A DNA stretch of 64,000 bases from Pseudoxanthomonas sp. z9 (GCF_006542425.1 NZ_VFID01000016.1:124001-188000), one strand, 5' to 3'; counted from the stretch's first letter, positions 1-8,960 are shown. Made by a program: numbers and translations. Notes: a model not told the origin generated them from the sequence alone.

Positions 1-1119
1 CGCCACGCCGTGTCCGCTGAAACCCTGGGCGAAGTAGACGTTGGGCGCCAGCCGGCCCCAGTGCGGGGCGCGGTTGAGCGAAATGTCGACGTAGCCACCC
101 CAGACGTACTCGATGTCGACATCGGCCAGTTGCGGGAAGACCCGCCGCATCCGCCGCGCCATGGTGCCGCGCAGGTTGGGCGGGGGCAAGGTGGAATAGC
201 TGGCGCGGCCGCCGAACAGCAGGCGGTGGTCGCGGCTCAGGCGAAAATAGTCCAGCGCCCAGTTCACGTCCGCCACCGCCATGTCGTTGCGGATCAGGGC
301 GCGGGCGCGTTCCTCGCCCAGTGGCGTGGTGGCGCCGATGTAGGTGCCGACCGGCATGATCCGCGATTCCAGCTCCGGCGCGACGCCGCGTAGCCAGGCA
401 TTGCCGGCCAGCACGGCGAAGTCGCAGCGGACCCGCCCGGCGTCGGTGTGCAGGACCGGCGCGGCGCCACGTTCCAGCCGGACGACGCGCGAATGCTCGA
501 AGATGCGCACGCCCGCCGCCAGCGCGGCGCGGGCCAGCCCAAAAGCGTATTCGAGCGGATGCAGATGGCCGCTGAGCGGGTCGTAGATGGCGCCGAGATA
601 GCGATCACTGGCCAGTTGCGCGCGCAGTTGTTCGCGATCCCACCATTCCATCGGGTAGTCGTAGTGCTCGGCCATGTGCGCCTGCCAGCGCTTCAGCGCC
701 TGCGCCTGGCGCGGTTTGATGGGCACGCTGGCGTGTCCGTCGCGCCAGTCGCAGGCGATGGCATGGCGCTGGATGCGGTCCCGCATCAGGGTCATGCCCT
801 CGCGCGAGAAATCGAACAGGCGCCGTGCATCGGCGCGCCCGACCAGCCGTTCCAGGGTGTCCTGCTCGCAACCGTAGCCGACGATCGCCTGGCCGCCGTT
901 GCGGCCGCTGGCGCCCCAACCGATCCGCTCGGCTTCCAGCACGATCACGCGATAACCGGCTTCGGCCAGTTCCAGCGCCGCCGACAGGCCGGTATAACCG
1001 GCGCCGAGGATGCACACGTCGGCCTGCAGCTCGCCTTCCAGCCGCGGCTGCGGCGACAGCGGCGCGGCGCTGGCCGCGTACCAGGAGGGCGGATAGGCGG
1101 CGGTGTCGCGCCGGCTCAT
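1..1119 (-). CDS. pauB: FAD-dependent gamma-glutamylputrescine oxidase-like protein (PuuB/PauB family), 3' end cut by window
   Basis: Probable flavoprotein oxidase of the glycine/D-amino acid oxidase (DAO) fold that would oxidise gamma-glutamyl-putrescine to the aldehyde. 373 codons are visible and the C-terminus lies outside the window; family members are about 430 aa. The N-terminus carries a dinucleotide-binding motif (ADVCILGAGYTGLSAALEL, about residues 33-51), followed by GWGASGRNGGQ and the DAO signature region near FAQGFSGHGV at the visible end. Its ATG overlaps the TGA of the upstream glutamylpolyamine synthetase (ATGA), so the two are translationally coupled and probably act consecutively. 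The substrate is inferred from this pairing; other amine oxidases of the same fold cannot be excluded. Confidence 0.85.
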   Translation of the reverse strand, partial: MSRRDTAAYPPSWYAASAAPLSPQPRLEGELQADVCILGAGYTGLSAALELAEAGYRVIVLEAERIGWGASGRNGGQAIVGYGCEQDTLERLVGRADARRLFDFSREGMTLMRDRIQRHAIACDWRDGHASVPIKPRQAQALKRWQAHMAEHYDYPMEWWDREQLRAQLASDRYLGAIYDPLSGHLHPLEYAFGLARAALAAGVRIFEHSRVVRLERGAAPVLHTDAGRVRCDFAVLAGNAWLRGVAPELESRIMPVGTYIGATTPLGEERARALIRNDMAVADVNWALDYFRLSRDHRLLFGGRASYSTLPPPNLRGTMARRMRRVFPQLADVDIEYVWGGYVDISLNRAPHWGRLAPNVYFAQGFSGHGVA

Positions 1120-2510
1120 ACCGACCGCAGGTACCAGTCGTACTCCAGATCGGTGACCTGGGTATTGAAGCTGCGCATCTCCTTGAGCTTCTGCTGGCCG
1201 TAGATGTGCCGGAACGGGGTACCGAACCATTCGGCGACGAAGTTGCTGGCGAGGAAATCGTCGATGGTGTCGCGCCAGAACGGGGTCAGGTTCTCGGTCT
1301 GCTCGTAGGCGTTGCCGGTGATCGGCGGGCCGGGGTCGAAGCCGTTCTCGATGCCGTGCAGCATGCCCGCCAGCACCGCGGCGGTGACCAGGTAGACGTT
1401 GGCGTCGGCGCCGGCGATGCGATGTTCGACCCGTGTATTGGCCTCGCCGCCGTGCGGGATGCGCATGGCGACGGTGCGGTTGTTGTAGCCCCAGCAGGTA
1501 TTGAGCGGCACGAACGCGTTGAGCACGAAGCGCCGGTAGCTGTTGGCATTGGGCGCGAACAGCAGCAGGCAGTCGGCGGCGCTGCGCTGCAGGCCGCCGA
1601 TGGCGTGCCGCAGTGCGTCGGCCGGCTGTCCGACCGGCGAGGCGAACACGTTGCGGCCTTCGCCATCCAGCACGCTGACGTGGATGTGCATGCCGCTGCC
1701 GGCCTGGTCGACCAGCGGCTTGGCCATGAAGCTGGCCAGCGCGCCCTGCTGCTGGGCGATCGCCTTGATCGCGCGCTTCAGGTAGATGGCGTCATCGCAC
1801 GCCAGCAGGGCGTCGTCGCGGTGCTTGAGGTTGATCTCGAACTGGCCGGGCGCGTATTCCGCGACGGCGGTGTCGGCCGGAATGCGCTGGGCGCGGCAGG
1901 CGGCGGCGACCGCGTCGGTGAAGCCGCGGTAGTCGTTGAGATCTTCCATGTAGTAGACCTGCGTGCTGCGGTTGGGCGCGCCGGTGGCGGGGTTGCGGGA
2001 TGCCACCGGACGGCCGTCGGCGTCCGGGCGCTGTTCGAACAGGTAGAACTCCAGTTCCACCGCCACCACCGGCTTGAGCCCGCGCGCGGCGTAGCGCGCC
2101 AGTACCCGCCGCAGCACCTCGCGCGGGTTGGCCTCGAACAGGCCGCCGGCCGCGTCCTCCATCGCCAGCAGCAGTTGCGCCATCGGCCGCGGCGCCCAAG
2201 GCACGGAGCGCAGCGAACCCGGCACGGGCCGGCAGATGCGATCCTCGTCGCCGATGTCGTAGCCCAGGCCGGTTTCCTCGACCGTGTTGCCGGTGATGTC
2301 GGTGGCGATCAACGACATCGGCAGGCACACCCCATCCGTGTAGACCTTGTCCAGCGCGTCGCGGGTGATGCGCTTGCCGCGCAGTAGGCCGTTCATGTCG
2401 GGCAGGATCAGGTCGATCAGTTCGCAGCCGTGGATGCCGCGCAGGGTGAGCGCGTCGTCCTCGGGCAGGCCCGCGGCGGCGGACGATTCGGGGTGGGAAG
2501 GGAGGTTCAT
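1116..2510 (-). CDS. spuI: Glutamine synthetase-like gamma-glutamylpolyamine synthetase (SpuI/PuuA family)
   Basis: 464-aa member of the glutamine synthetase fold that ligates glutamate to a polyamine amino group using ATP (gamma-glutamylputrescine synthetase type). The GS beta-grasp N-terminal half is followed by the catalytic half with GSGMHIHVSV, NSYRRFV and NRTVAMRIP, corresponding to the glutamate/ATP-binding motifs of GSIII-like PuuA proteins. It lacks the adenylylation-tyrosine context of GlnA. It is first in a leftward unit with the FAD oxidase (ATGA overlap) and diverges from spuA, exactly as spuI diverges from spuABCDEFGH in Pseudomonas. On its strand a TTGACA (2562-2557) and a TAAGCT (2541-2536), separated by only 15 bp, could form its promoter, but weakly. 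It is a paralogue of the gene at 3543. Confidence 0.9.
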   Translation of the reverse strand: MNLPSHPESSAAAGLPEDDALTLRGIHGCELIDLILPDMNGLLRGKRITRDALDKVYTDGVCLPMSLIATDITGNTVEETGLGYDIGDEDRICRPVPGSLRSVPWAPRPMAQLLLAMEDAAGGLFEANPREVLRRVLARYAARGLKPVVAVELEFYLFEQRPDADGRPVASRNPATGAPNRSTQVYYMEDLNDYRGFTDAVAAACRAQRIPADTAVAEYAPGQFEINLKHRDDALLACDDAIYLKRAIKAIAQQQGALASFMAKPLVDQAGSGMHIHVSVLDGEGRNVFASPVGQPADALRHAIGGLQRSAADCLLLFAPNANSYRRFVLNAFVPLNTCWGYNNRTVAMRIPHGGEANTRVEHRIAGADANVYLVTAAVLAGMLHGIENGFDPGPPITGNAYEQTENLTPFWRDTIDDFLASNFVAEWFGTPFRHIYGQQKLKEMRSFNTQVTDLEYDWYLRSV

Positions 2511-2611
2511 GCAGGCGCTCCGGAAGGCCGGAGGCAGCTTAGCAGAGGAGATGCGTTGTCAAGAATACTCAACGACACTCGCCGCCTAGCATCTCAAAAA
2601 CGCCCGAAACC

Positions 2612-2658
2612 GGTGCTGCTACGCACCAATCCGGGGCGCATGGGCGCTGATTCGCACC
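2612..2658. promoter_or_regulatory. Candidate operator pair in the divergent spuI-spuA region
   Basis: Two 16-bp imperfect palindromes, GGTGCTGCTACGCACC (2612-2627) and GGCGCTGATTCGCACC (2643-2658), match at 13 of 16 positions and start 31 bp apart, close to three helical turns. The second ends 5 bp before the proposed spuA -35 box. This is the layout of a regulator binding twice on one face of DNA. The regulator is unknown, and none is encoded next to the locus. Confidence 0.5.
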
Positions 2659-2663
2659 CCGTG

Positions 2664-2692
2664 TTGTAAAAATAAAACGGCCGGGCTAAGGT
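2664..2692 (+). promoter_or_regulatory. Predicted sigma-70 promoter of spuA
   Basis: TTGTAA (2664-2669) and TAAGGT (2687-2692) are separated by 17 bp and lie about 28 bp upstream of the spuA ATG, directly after the candidate operator pair. Prediction from spacing and sequence only. Confidence 0.45.
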
Positions 2693-2719
2693 GGCTCCAA
2701 GCCATCCCGAGCCCCCTGC

Positions 2720-3499
2720 ATGACCAGCCAGCCGCTGGTCGGCCTGCCGACCGATCACAAGCAAATCGGCGCGCATCCCTTCCTCGCGGTCGGAGAGAAG
2801 TACATCCGCGCGGTGGTCGACGGCGCCGGCGCGATGCCGGTGCTGCTGCCCACCCTGGACCCGGCGTTGCCGCTGCGCGAGTTCCTGCGCCGCGTCGACG
2901 GCGTCCTGCTGACGGGCTCGGTCAGCAACATCGAACCGCATCACTACAGCGACGAATCCAGCTACGAAGGCAACCTGCTGGATCCGCGCCGCGACGCCAC
3001 CAACCTGGCGCTGATTCCGCTGGCGATGGACATGGGCGTGCCGCTGCTGGCGATCTGCCGCGGTTTCCAGGAGGTCAACGTCGCCCTCGGCGGCAGCCTG
3101 TACCAGAAGGTGCACGAGCAGCCCGGCTTCCTGGATCACCGCGAACGTCCGGACGATCCGCTCGACGTCCAGTACGGCCCCGCGCACGACATCGCGCTGG
3201 CGCCGGACGGCCTGCTGGCGCGCTGGGCCGGTGTGGAGCGGGTGAAGGTCAATTCGCTGCACGGACAGGGCGTGCGCCGGCTCGGCCGCGATCTGATCGT
3301 GGAAGCCACCGCGCCGGACGGGCTGATCGAGGCCTTCCGCCATGACGGCCCGGGCTTCCTGCTCGGCGTGCAGTGGCATCCGGAATGGCGGGTCGCCGGG
3401 AACCCGTTCTACCTGTCGATCTTCCAGGCGTTCGGAGCCGCCTGCCGGGAGCGTGCCGAACGGCGCGCACGCGAACGCCCGCCGCCCCGCGCGGCATGA
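2720..3499 (+). CDS. spuA: Gamma-glutamyl-GABA hydrolase, class I glutamine amidotransferase-like (SpuA/PuuD)
   Basis: 259-aa peptidase C26 family protein that would hydrolyse gamma-glutamyl-GABA to glutamate and GABA, the last glutamylated step of the Puu pathway. The nucleophile is Cys113 in AICRGFQEVNVALGG, and the catalytic His/Glu are H220 and E222 in VQWHPEW. Length matches E. coli PuuD (254 aa). It is the first gene of the rightward polyamine run; the next gene starts 43 bp after its stop. The ATG is preceded by a weak Shine-Dalgarno sequence, but the protein starts collinear with the family. Confidence 0.92.
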   Translation: MTSQPLVGLPTDHKQIGAHPFLAVGEKYIRAVVDGAGAMPVLLPTLDPALPLREFLRRVDGVLLTGSVSNIEPHHYSDESSYEGNLLDPRRDATNLALIPLAMDMGVPLLAICRGFQEVNVALGGSLYQKVHEQPGFLDHRERPDDPLDVQYGPAHDIALAPDGLLARWAGVERVKVNSLHGQGVRRLGRDLIVEATAPDGLIEAFRHDGPGFLLGVQWHPEWRVAGNPFYLSIFQAFGAACRERAERRARERPPPRAA

Positions 3500-3542
3500 A
3501 GCGCTTGCGTCCTTCCCGTTCACGACTCCGAACCGTATCCCC

Positions 3543-4934
3543 ATGAGCCAGAAAAAGAACACCCGAAAACCGACCACGCCGCAGCAGGCCGAAGAGAGCG
3601 CGCTGCGGCGCTGGCTGAAGGAACGCCGCATCACCGAGGTCGAATGCCTGGTGCCGGACATCACCGGCAATGCGCGCGGCAAGATCATTCCCGCCGACAA
3701 GTTCTCGCACGACTACGGCACCCGCCTGCCGGAGGGCATCTTCGCCACCACCGTCACCGGCGACTATCCGGACGACTATTACGAACTGACCTCGCCGTCG
3801 GACTCGGACATGATGCTGCGCCCGGATCCGGACACGGTGCGGATGGTGCCGTGGGCCGCCGATCCCACAGCGCAGATCATCCACGACTGCTACACCAAGG
3901 CCGGGCAGCCGCACGAACTGGCGCCGCGCAACGTGCTGCGACGGGTATTGGCCGAGTACGAAAAGGCCGGCCTGCGCCCGGTGGTCGCGCCGGAGCTGGA
4001 GTTCTTCCTGGTGCAGAAGAACACCGACCCGGATTTCCCGCTGTTGCCGCCGGCCGGCCGTTCCGGGCGCCCGGAAACCGCGCGCCAGTCGTATTCGATC
4101 GACGCGGTCAACGAGTTCGATCCGATCCTGGACCTGATGTACGACTACTGCGAGGCGATGGAACTGGACGTGGACACGCTGATCCACGAATCCGGCGCGG
4201 CCCAGCTGGAAGTCAATTTCACCCACGCCGGCGCGATGGCGCTGGCCGATCAGGTGTTCCTGTTCAAGCGCACCATGCGCGAGGCGGCGATGCGGCACGG
4301 TGTCTACGCCACCTTCCTGGCCAAGCCGATGGAGAACGAGCCCGGCAGCGCGATGCACATCCACCAGAGCGTGGTGGACGCGAAGAAGGGCCACAACGTG
4401 TTCACCGGCAAGGATCCGGGCAAGTTCAGTCCGGTGTTCGGGCATTACCTGGCCGGCCTGCAGAAGTACGTGCCGATGGCGATGGCGTTCTTCGCGCCCA
4501 ACGTCAATTCCTACCGCCGGCTGATGTTCGGCGAGGTCTCGCCCAGCAACGTGCAGTGGGGCTACGACAACCGCACCTGCGGCCTGCGGGTGCCGATGGA
4601 CACCCCGGAGAACATGCGGGTGGAAAGCCGCTTCGCCGGTTCCGACGCCAATCCCTACCTGGCGATGGCCGCGACCCTGGCCTGCGGCCTGCTGGGCATC
4701 CGCGAGAAGCTCAAGCCGACTGCGCCGACCGCCGGCAGCGCCAAGGAAATCGGCTACGACCTGCCGCGCTCGCTGGGCGAGGCGCTGGACGGGCTGGAGG
4801 CGTGCAAGCCGTTGCAGGAGATGCTGGGGCCGCGGTTCGTGCGGGCGTACGTGTCGGTGAAGCGCAAGGAGTATGAGACCTTCTTCCGCGTGATCAGTTC
4901 GTGGGAGCGGGAATTCCTGCTGTTGAACGTCTGA
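3543..4934 (+). CDS. spuB: Second glutamine synthetase-like gamma-glutamylpolyamine synthetase (SpuB/PuuA family)
   Basis: 463-aa glutamine synthetase-fold ligase, paralogous to the protein encoded at 1116-2510. It should attach glutamate to putrescine or another polyamine. Visible motifs are ITGNARGKIIPADKF near residues 40-55, PELEFFLV, GSAMHIHQSV, NSYRRLM and NRTCGLRVP. The ATG at 3543 is chosen because the product aligns from MSQKKNTRKP with family members; an in-frame extension into spuA is not needed. Having two synthetases in one locus suggests different amine preferences, as proposed for SpuI/SpuB in Pseudomonas. Confidence 0.92.
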   Translation: MSQKKNTRKPTTPQQAEESALRRWLKERRITEVECLVPDITGNARGKIIPADKFSHDYGTRLPEGIFATTVTGDYPDDYYELTSPSDSDMMLRPDPDTVRMVPWAADPTAQIIHDCYTKAGQPHELAPRNVLRRVLAEYEKAGLRPVVAPELEFFLVQKNTDPDFPLLPPAGRSGRPETARQSYSIDAVNEFDPILDLMYDYCEAMELDVDTLIHESGAAQLEVNFTHAGAMALADQVFLFKRTMREAAMRHGVYATFLAKPMENEPGSAMHIHQSVVDAKKGHNVFTGKDPGKFSPVFGHYLAGLQKYVPMAMAFFAPNVNSYRRLMFGEVSPSNVQWGYDNRTCGLRVPMDTPENMRVESRFAGSDANPYLAMAATLACGLLGIREKLKPTAPTAGSAKEIGYDLPRSLGEALDGLEACKPLQEMLGPRFVRAYVSVKRKEYETFFRVISSWEREFLLLNV

Positions 4935-4963
4935 GTGTTCATGGTGCGAGATTTTTTGGGCCA

Positions 4964-5010
4964 TCGGTGAGCACCGACGACACCATCACGCGCAAGCGCC
5001 CTGAGCGCTT
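4964..5010. other. Two inverted repeats between spuB and spuC
   Basis: TCGGTG-AG-CACCGA (4964-4977) and AAGCGC-CCTGA-GCGCTT (4994-5010) lie in the 131-bp spuB-spuC gap. Neither is followed by a T-run, so they are more likely RNA stem-loops that adjust stability, or protein-binding sites, than strong terminators. Confidence 0.4.
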
Positions 5011-5065
5011 CAGTTCGAGTCCAGCGTAGACAACAAGCCATAAAGAACGTCATCCCGGAGTCCCC

Positions 5066-6430
5066 ATGGAACACCTCGACATCCGCACCCTCCAGAAACT
5101 CGACGCCGAACACCACCTGCATCCCTTCAACGACAACGCCGCCCTGGCCAAGAAGGGCACCCGCATCCTCACCCGCGGCGAGGGCTGCTACGTGTGGGAT
5201 GCCGAGGGCAACCAGTTGCTCGATGCCTTCGCCGGCCTGTGGTGCGTCAACATCGGTTACGGGCGCAGGGAACTGGGCGAGGTCGCGTCGAAGCAGATGA
5301 CCCAACTGGCGTACTACAACAGCTTCTTCCAGTGCACCACCGAGCCGACCATCGAACTGGCGGCCAAGCTGGCCGAACTGGCGCCGGGCGACATCAACCA
5401 TTCCTTCTTCGTCAATTCCGGATCCGAGGCCAACGACACCATCCTGCGGCTGGTGCGGCACTTCTGGGCGGTGCAGGACCAGCCGCGCAAGAACATCTTC
5501 ATCGGTCGCCACGACGGCTACCACGGCACCACCATGGCCGGTGCCAGCCTGGGCGGCATGAAGGGCATGCACAAGCAGGGCGGGCTGCCGATTCCGGACA
5601 TCCACCACATCGATCCGCCGTTCTGGTTCGCCGACGGCGGCGAGCTGTCCGAGGACGAGTACGGCCAGGTCGCGGCGCGCCGGCTGGAAGACAAGATCCT
5701 GGAGCTGGGGCCGGAACGGGTCGCCGCCTTCATCGGCGAACCGATCATGGGCGCCATCGGCGTGTACATCCCGCCGCGCACCTACTGGCCGGAAATCGAA
5801 CGCATCTGCCGCAAGTATGACGTGCTGCTGATCGCCGACGAGGTCATCTGCGGCTTCGGCCGCACCGGCGAATGGTTCGGCTCGCAGTACTTCGGCTTCC
5901 AGCCTGACATCATGCCGGTGGCCAAGGGCATCACCTCCGGCTACATCCCGCTGGGCGCGGCGATGTTCAACGACCGCGTGGCGAACGTGCTCAAGGCGCA
6001 GGGCGGCGAACTCGCCCATGGCGCGACCTATTCCGGCCACCCGGTGTGCGCGGCGGTGGCGCTGGAGAACATCCGCATCCTGCAGGAAGAGAAGATCGTC
6101 GAACGCGCCAGGACCGAGATCGCGCCCTATCTGGCCCAGCGCTGGGCCGAGTTGGGCGAACACCGGCTGGTCGGGCAGGCACGCATCGCCGGCCTGGTCG
6201 GGGCACTGGAACTGGTGCCGGACAAGGGCAAGCGCGGGTTCTTCCCGGATCGCGGTTCGGTCGGAGTGATGTGCCGCGACTTCGCGCTCAAGCGCGGCCT
6301 GATCCTGCGGGCCACCTGGGATGCGATGCTGCTGTCGCCACCACTGGTGATCACCCGCGAGCAGGTGGACGAACTGTTCGACAAGGCATGGAAGGCGCTG
6401 GACGACACCGCCCAGGCGCTGGGTCGCTGA
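5066..6430 (+). CDS. spuC: Class III aminotransferase, putrescine/polyamine:pyruvate aminotransferase (SpuC)
   Basis: 454-aa PLP enzyme transferring an amino group from putrescine (or its glutamylated or longer relatives) to pyruvate, giving 4-aminobutanal. The fold-type I signature is clear: the SGSEAND loop, HDGYHG for cofactor stacking, IADEVICGFGRTGEWFG, and the Schiff-base lysine K287 in PVAKGITSGY. Length and order of motifs match Pseudomonas SpuC and its omega-transaminase relatives. Its position between spuB and the binding-protein genes reproduces the spu operon. Substrate is inferred from family and context; broad omega-transaminase activity is possible. Confidence 0.92.
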   Translation: MEHLDIRTLQKLDAEHHLHPFNDNAALAKKGTRILTRGEGCYVWDAEGNQLLDAFAGLWCVNIGYGRRELGEVASKQMTQLAYYNSFFQCTTEPTIELAAKLAELAPGDINHSFFVNSGSEANDTILRLVRHFWAVQDQPRKNIFIGRHDGYHGTTMAGASLGGMKGMHKQGGLPIPDIHHIDPPFWFADGGELSEDEYGQVAARRLEDKILELGPERVAAFIGEPIMGAIGVYIPPRTYWPEIERICRKYDVLLIADEVICGFGRTGEWFGSQYFGFQPDIMPVAKGITSGYIPLGAAMFNDRVANVLKAQGGELAHGATYSGHPVCAAVALENIRILQEEKIVERARTEIAPYLAQRWAELGEHRLVGQARIAGLVGALELVPDKGKRGFFPDRGSVGVMCRDFALKRGLILRATWDAMLLSPPLVITREQVDELFDKAWKALDDTAQALGR

Positions 6431-6521
6431 TGATGGAAACGGCGGGTCGTCAACGGGTTCCCAGGCCGGTGGCGGGGCGTATCATGTCCGCCATCACCTT
6501 TCTGCTTCCAGGAGAAGCCCC

Positions 6522-7652
6522 ATGAAGTTCCGAGCATTGACGATTGCGCTGGCCGCGGCCGGTACCCTGGTGGCCTGCGGCGGCAGTGGCGGTGGCGGGG
6601 AAAAGAAGGCGGCCAAGGCGGCCGACGAGAAGGTCGTCAACGTCTACAACTGGTCGGACTACATCGCCGAGGACACCATTCCGAACTTCGAGAAGCAGAC
6701 CGGGATCAAGGTCACCTACGACGTGTTCGACAGCGACGAGATGGTCGAGACCAAGCTGCTGGCCGGTTCCAGCGGCTACGACGTGGTGGTGCCCTCGCTG
6801 AGCTTCCTCGGCCGGCAGATCCAGGCCGGCGTGTTCCTGCCGCTGGACAAGTCGAAGATCCCGAACCTGAAGAATGTCGACCCGAAGCTGCTGGAGCGCA
6901 TCGCCCTGCAGGATCCGGGCAACCAGTACGCCGTGCCGTACCTGTGGGGCACCAGCGGCATCGGCTACAACGTGGACAAGGTCAAGGCGGCGTTCGGCAA
7001 CACCGACGTCACCGGCAGCTGGGACCTGGTGTTCAAGCCGGAGAACCTGTCCAAGCTCAAGGACTGCGGCGTGACCGTATTGGATACCCCGTCCGAGCTG
7101 ATCCCGATCGCGCTGAATTACCTGGGCGAGGATCCGCACAGCTTCGATCCCAAGGTCATCGACAAGGCCGCGGCGTTGCTGAAGGGCATCCGGCCGTATA
7201 TCCGCAACTTCCATTCCTCGTCCTACATCAACGACCTGGCCAACGGCGACGTGTGCCTGGTGGTGGGCTGGTCGGGCGACGTCATCCAGGCGCGCGATCG
7301 CGCCGACGAGGCGGAAAACGGCGTGCACATCGGCTACTCGATTCCCAAGGAAGGCGCGCCGCAGTGGTTCGACATGATGGCCATCCCCAAGGATGCCAAG
7401 CATGTCGAGAACGCCTACGCCTTCATCAACAACATGCTGGATCCGAAGGTGGCGGCGGCCAACACCAATTTCGTGACCTATCCGAACGCGGTGCCGGCGT
7501 CCAAGCCGATGATCGAGCCGTCGATCGCCAACGATCCGACCATCTATCCGCCGGCCGAGGTCGACGCCAAGCTGTTCACCTTCGCGGTGCTGCCGCCGGA
7601 AGTGGACCGCCAGTACACCCGGATCTGGACCGAACTGAAGACAGGCAAGTAA
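6522..7652 (+). CDS. spuD: Periplasmic polyamine-binding lipoprotein (SpuD/PotF type), first copy
   Basis: 376-aa substrate-binding protein of a polyamine ABC importer. The N-terminus is a lipoprotein signal ending in the lipobox LVAC (Cys19), followed by a Gly/Ala/Lys linker, so it is probably membrane-anchored in the periplasm. The PotF ligand motifs are present: YNWSDYI (Trp-Ser-Asp), GWSGD, and a W-F-D motif with Trp282 where E. coli PotF has Phe276. It is very similar to the next gene along the whole mature part, which indicates duplication. Shine-Dalgarno CAGGAGAAG precedes the ATG. Whether this copy binds putrescine or spermidine cannot be told from name or position alone. Confidence 0.92.
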   Translation: MKFRALTIALAAAGTLVACGGSGGGGEKKAAKAADEKVVNVYNWSDYIAEDTIPNFEKQTGIKVTYDVFDSDEMVETKLLAGSSGYDVVVPSLSFLGRQIQAGVFLPLDKSKIPNLKNVDPKLLERIALQDPGNQYAVPYLWGTSGIGYNVDKVKAAFGNTDVTGSWDLVFKPENLSKLKDCGVTVLDTPSELIPIALNYLGEDPHSFDPKVIDKAAALLKGIRPYIRNFHSSSYINDLANGDVCLVVGWSGDVIQARDRADEAENGVHIGYSIPKEGAPQWFDMMAIPKDAKHVENAYAFINNMLDPKVAAANTNFVTYPNAVPASKPMIEPSIANDPTIYPPAEVDAKLFTFAVLPPEVDRQYTRIWTELKTGK

Positions 7653-7658
7653 CCGGAG

Positions 7659-7681
7659 CAGGGCCGCCACGCGCGGCCCTG
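7659..7681 (+). terminator. Stem-loop after the first binding-protein gene
   Basis: CAGGGCCGC-CACGC-GCGGCCCTG (7659-7681) is followed by GTCTTT rather than a long T-run. It may be a partial terminator or an mRNA stabiliser giving high binding-protein expression. Confidence 0.45.
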
Positions 7682-7812
7682 GTCTTTGGGGGGGATTGCC
7701 GGGGCCACGTGTCCCGGATACGAACAGGGCATTCCCCGGAGTGCCCGCAGTCAAACCGCAAGAACGCACCACTCATCACTGCCATGCCTGGCGCAACTCT
7801 GGAGAGAGCTTG

Positions 7813-8949
7813 ATGAAACTGCGAATCCTGGCCACCGCTGTCCTCCTCTGTACCACCCTGGCCGCCTGCGGCGGCAAGCCTGATGCCGACAAGGGGGCGG
7901 CCGGCACCGCCAAGGCCGACGGGGCCAAGGAAGTGAACGTCTACAACTGGTCGGACTACATCGCCGAGGACACCATCCCGAACTTCGAGAAGCAGAGCGG
8001 GATCAAGGTCACCTACGACGTGTTCGACAGCAACGAAGTGGTCGAGACCAAGCTGCTGGCCGGGTCCAGCGGTTACGACATCGTGGTGCCGACCCTGAAC
8101 TTCCTTGGCCGGCAGATCCAGGCGGGCGTGTTCATGCCGCTGGACAAGAGCAGGATTCCCAACTACGCCAACCTCGATCCCGAGCTGATGAAGCGCATCG
8201 AGCGACAGGATCCGGGCAATCAGTACGCCATTCCCTACATGTGGGGCACCACCGGCATCGGCTACAACATCGACAAAGTCAAGGCGGCGTTCGGCAATAC
8301 CGACATCGCCAACAGCCTGGATATCGTGTTCAAGCCGGAGAACGTGTCCAAGCTCAAGGACTGCGGCGTGACCCTGCTGGACACACCGTCCGAAGTCATC
8401 CCGATGGCGCTGAACTACCTGGGCGAGGATCCCAACAGTTTCGATCCCAAGGTCATCGACAAGGCCGCCGCGCTGCTGAAGTCGGTGCGCCCGTACATCA
8501 CCAACTTCCACTCCTCGCAGTACATCGACGCGATGGCCAACGGCGATACCTGCCTGGTGGTGGGCTGGTCCGGTGACATCATCCAGGCGCGCGATCGCGC
8601 CGAGGAGGCGGGCAACGGCGTCAAGATCGCCTACGCCATCCCGAAGGAAGGTGCGCCGCAGTGGTTCGACATGCTGGCCATCCCGAAGGACGCCAAGCAC
8701 GTGGACAACGCCTACGCCTTCATCAACTACCTGCTGGATCCGCAGGTGATGGCCAACAACTCCAACTTCATCCATTACCCCAACGCCATTCCCAAGGCCA
8801 AGGTGCTGATGGACAAGACCATCGTCGAGGATCCGACCGTGTATCCGCCGCCGGAAGTCGAGGCCAAGCTGTTCACCTTCGCCATCCTGCCGCCGGAAGT
8901 GGATCGCCAGTACACCCGGATCTGGACCGAGCTGAAGACCGGCAAGTAA
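7813..8949 (+). CDS. spuE: Periplasmic polyamine-binding lipoprotein (SpuE/PotF type), second copy
   Basis: 378-aa paralogue of the preceding gene and second substrate-binding protein for the same transporter. Start ATG at 7813 is chosen because it begins a lipoprotein signal (MKLRILATAVLLC, lipobox LAAC, Cys19) and has GGAGAGAG just upstream; a longer in-frame reading is not needed. Motifs NWSDYI, GWSGD and W284-F-D are conserved. The two copies differ mainly in the signal, linker and scattered surface positions. In Pseudomonas the equivalent pair splits putrescine and spermidine between SpuD and SpuE, but here both carry the Trp associated with spermidine recognition. Confidence 0.92.
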   Translation: MKLRILATAVLLCTTLAACGGKPDADKGAAGTAKADGAKEVNVYNWSDYIAEDTIPNFEKQSGIKVTYDVFDSNEVVETKLLAGSSGYDIVVPTLNFLGRQIQAGVFMPLDKSRIPNYANLDPELMKRIERQDPGNQYAIPYMWGTTGIGYNIDKVKAAFGNTDIANSLDIVFKPENVSKLKDCGVTLLDTPSEVIPMALNYLGEDPNSFDPKVIDKAAALLKSVRPYITNFHSSQYIDAMANGDTCLVVGWSGDIIQARDRAEEAGNGVKIAYAIPKEGAPQWFDMLAIPKDAKHVDNAYAFINYLLDPQVMANNSNFIHYPNAIPKAKVLMDKTIVEDPTVYPPPEVEAKLFTFAILPPEVDRQYTRIWTELKTGK

Positions 8950-8960
8950 TCCATGCGAAG

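Noticed and set aside
825-2387. 520-codon plus-strand frame opposite spuI and pauB
   Set aside because: Antisense shadow; the minus-strand products have clear GS and FAD motifs.
3249-4964. 571-codon minus-strand frame opposite spuB
   Set aside because: Antisense shadow of a clear glutamine synthetase-like gene.
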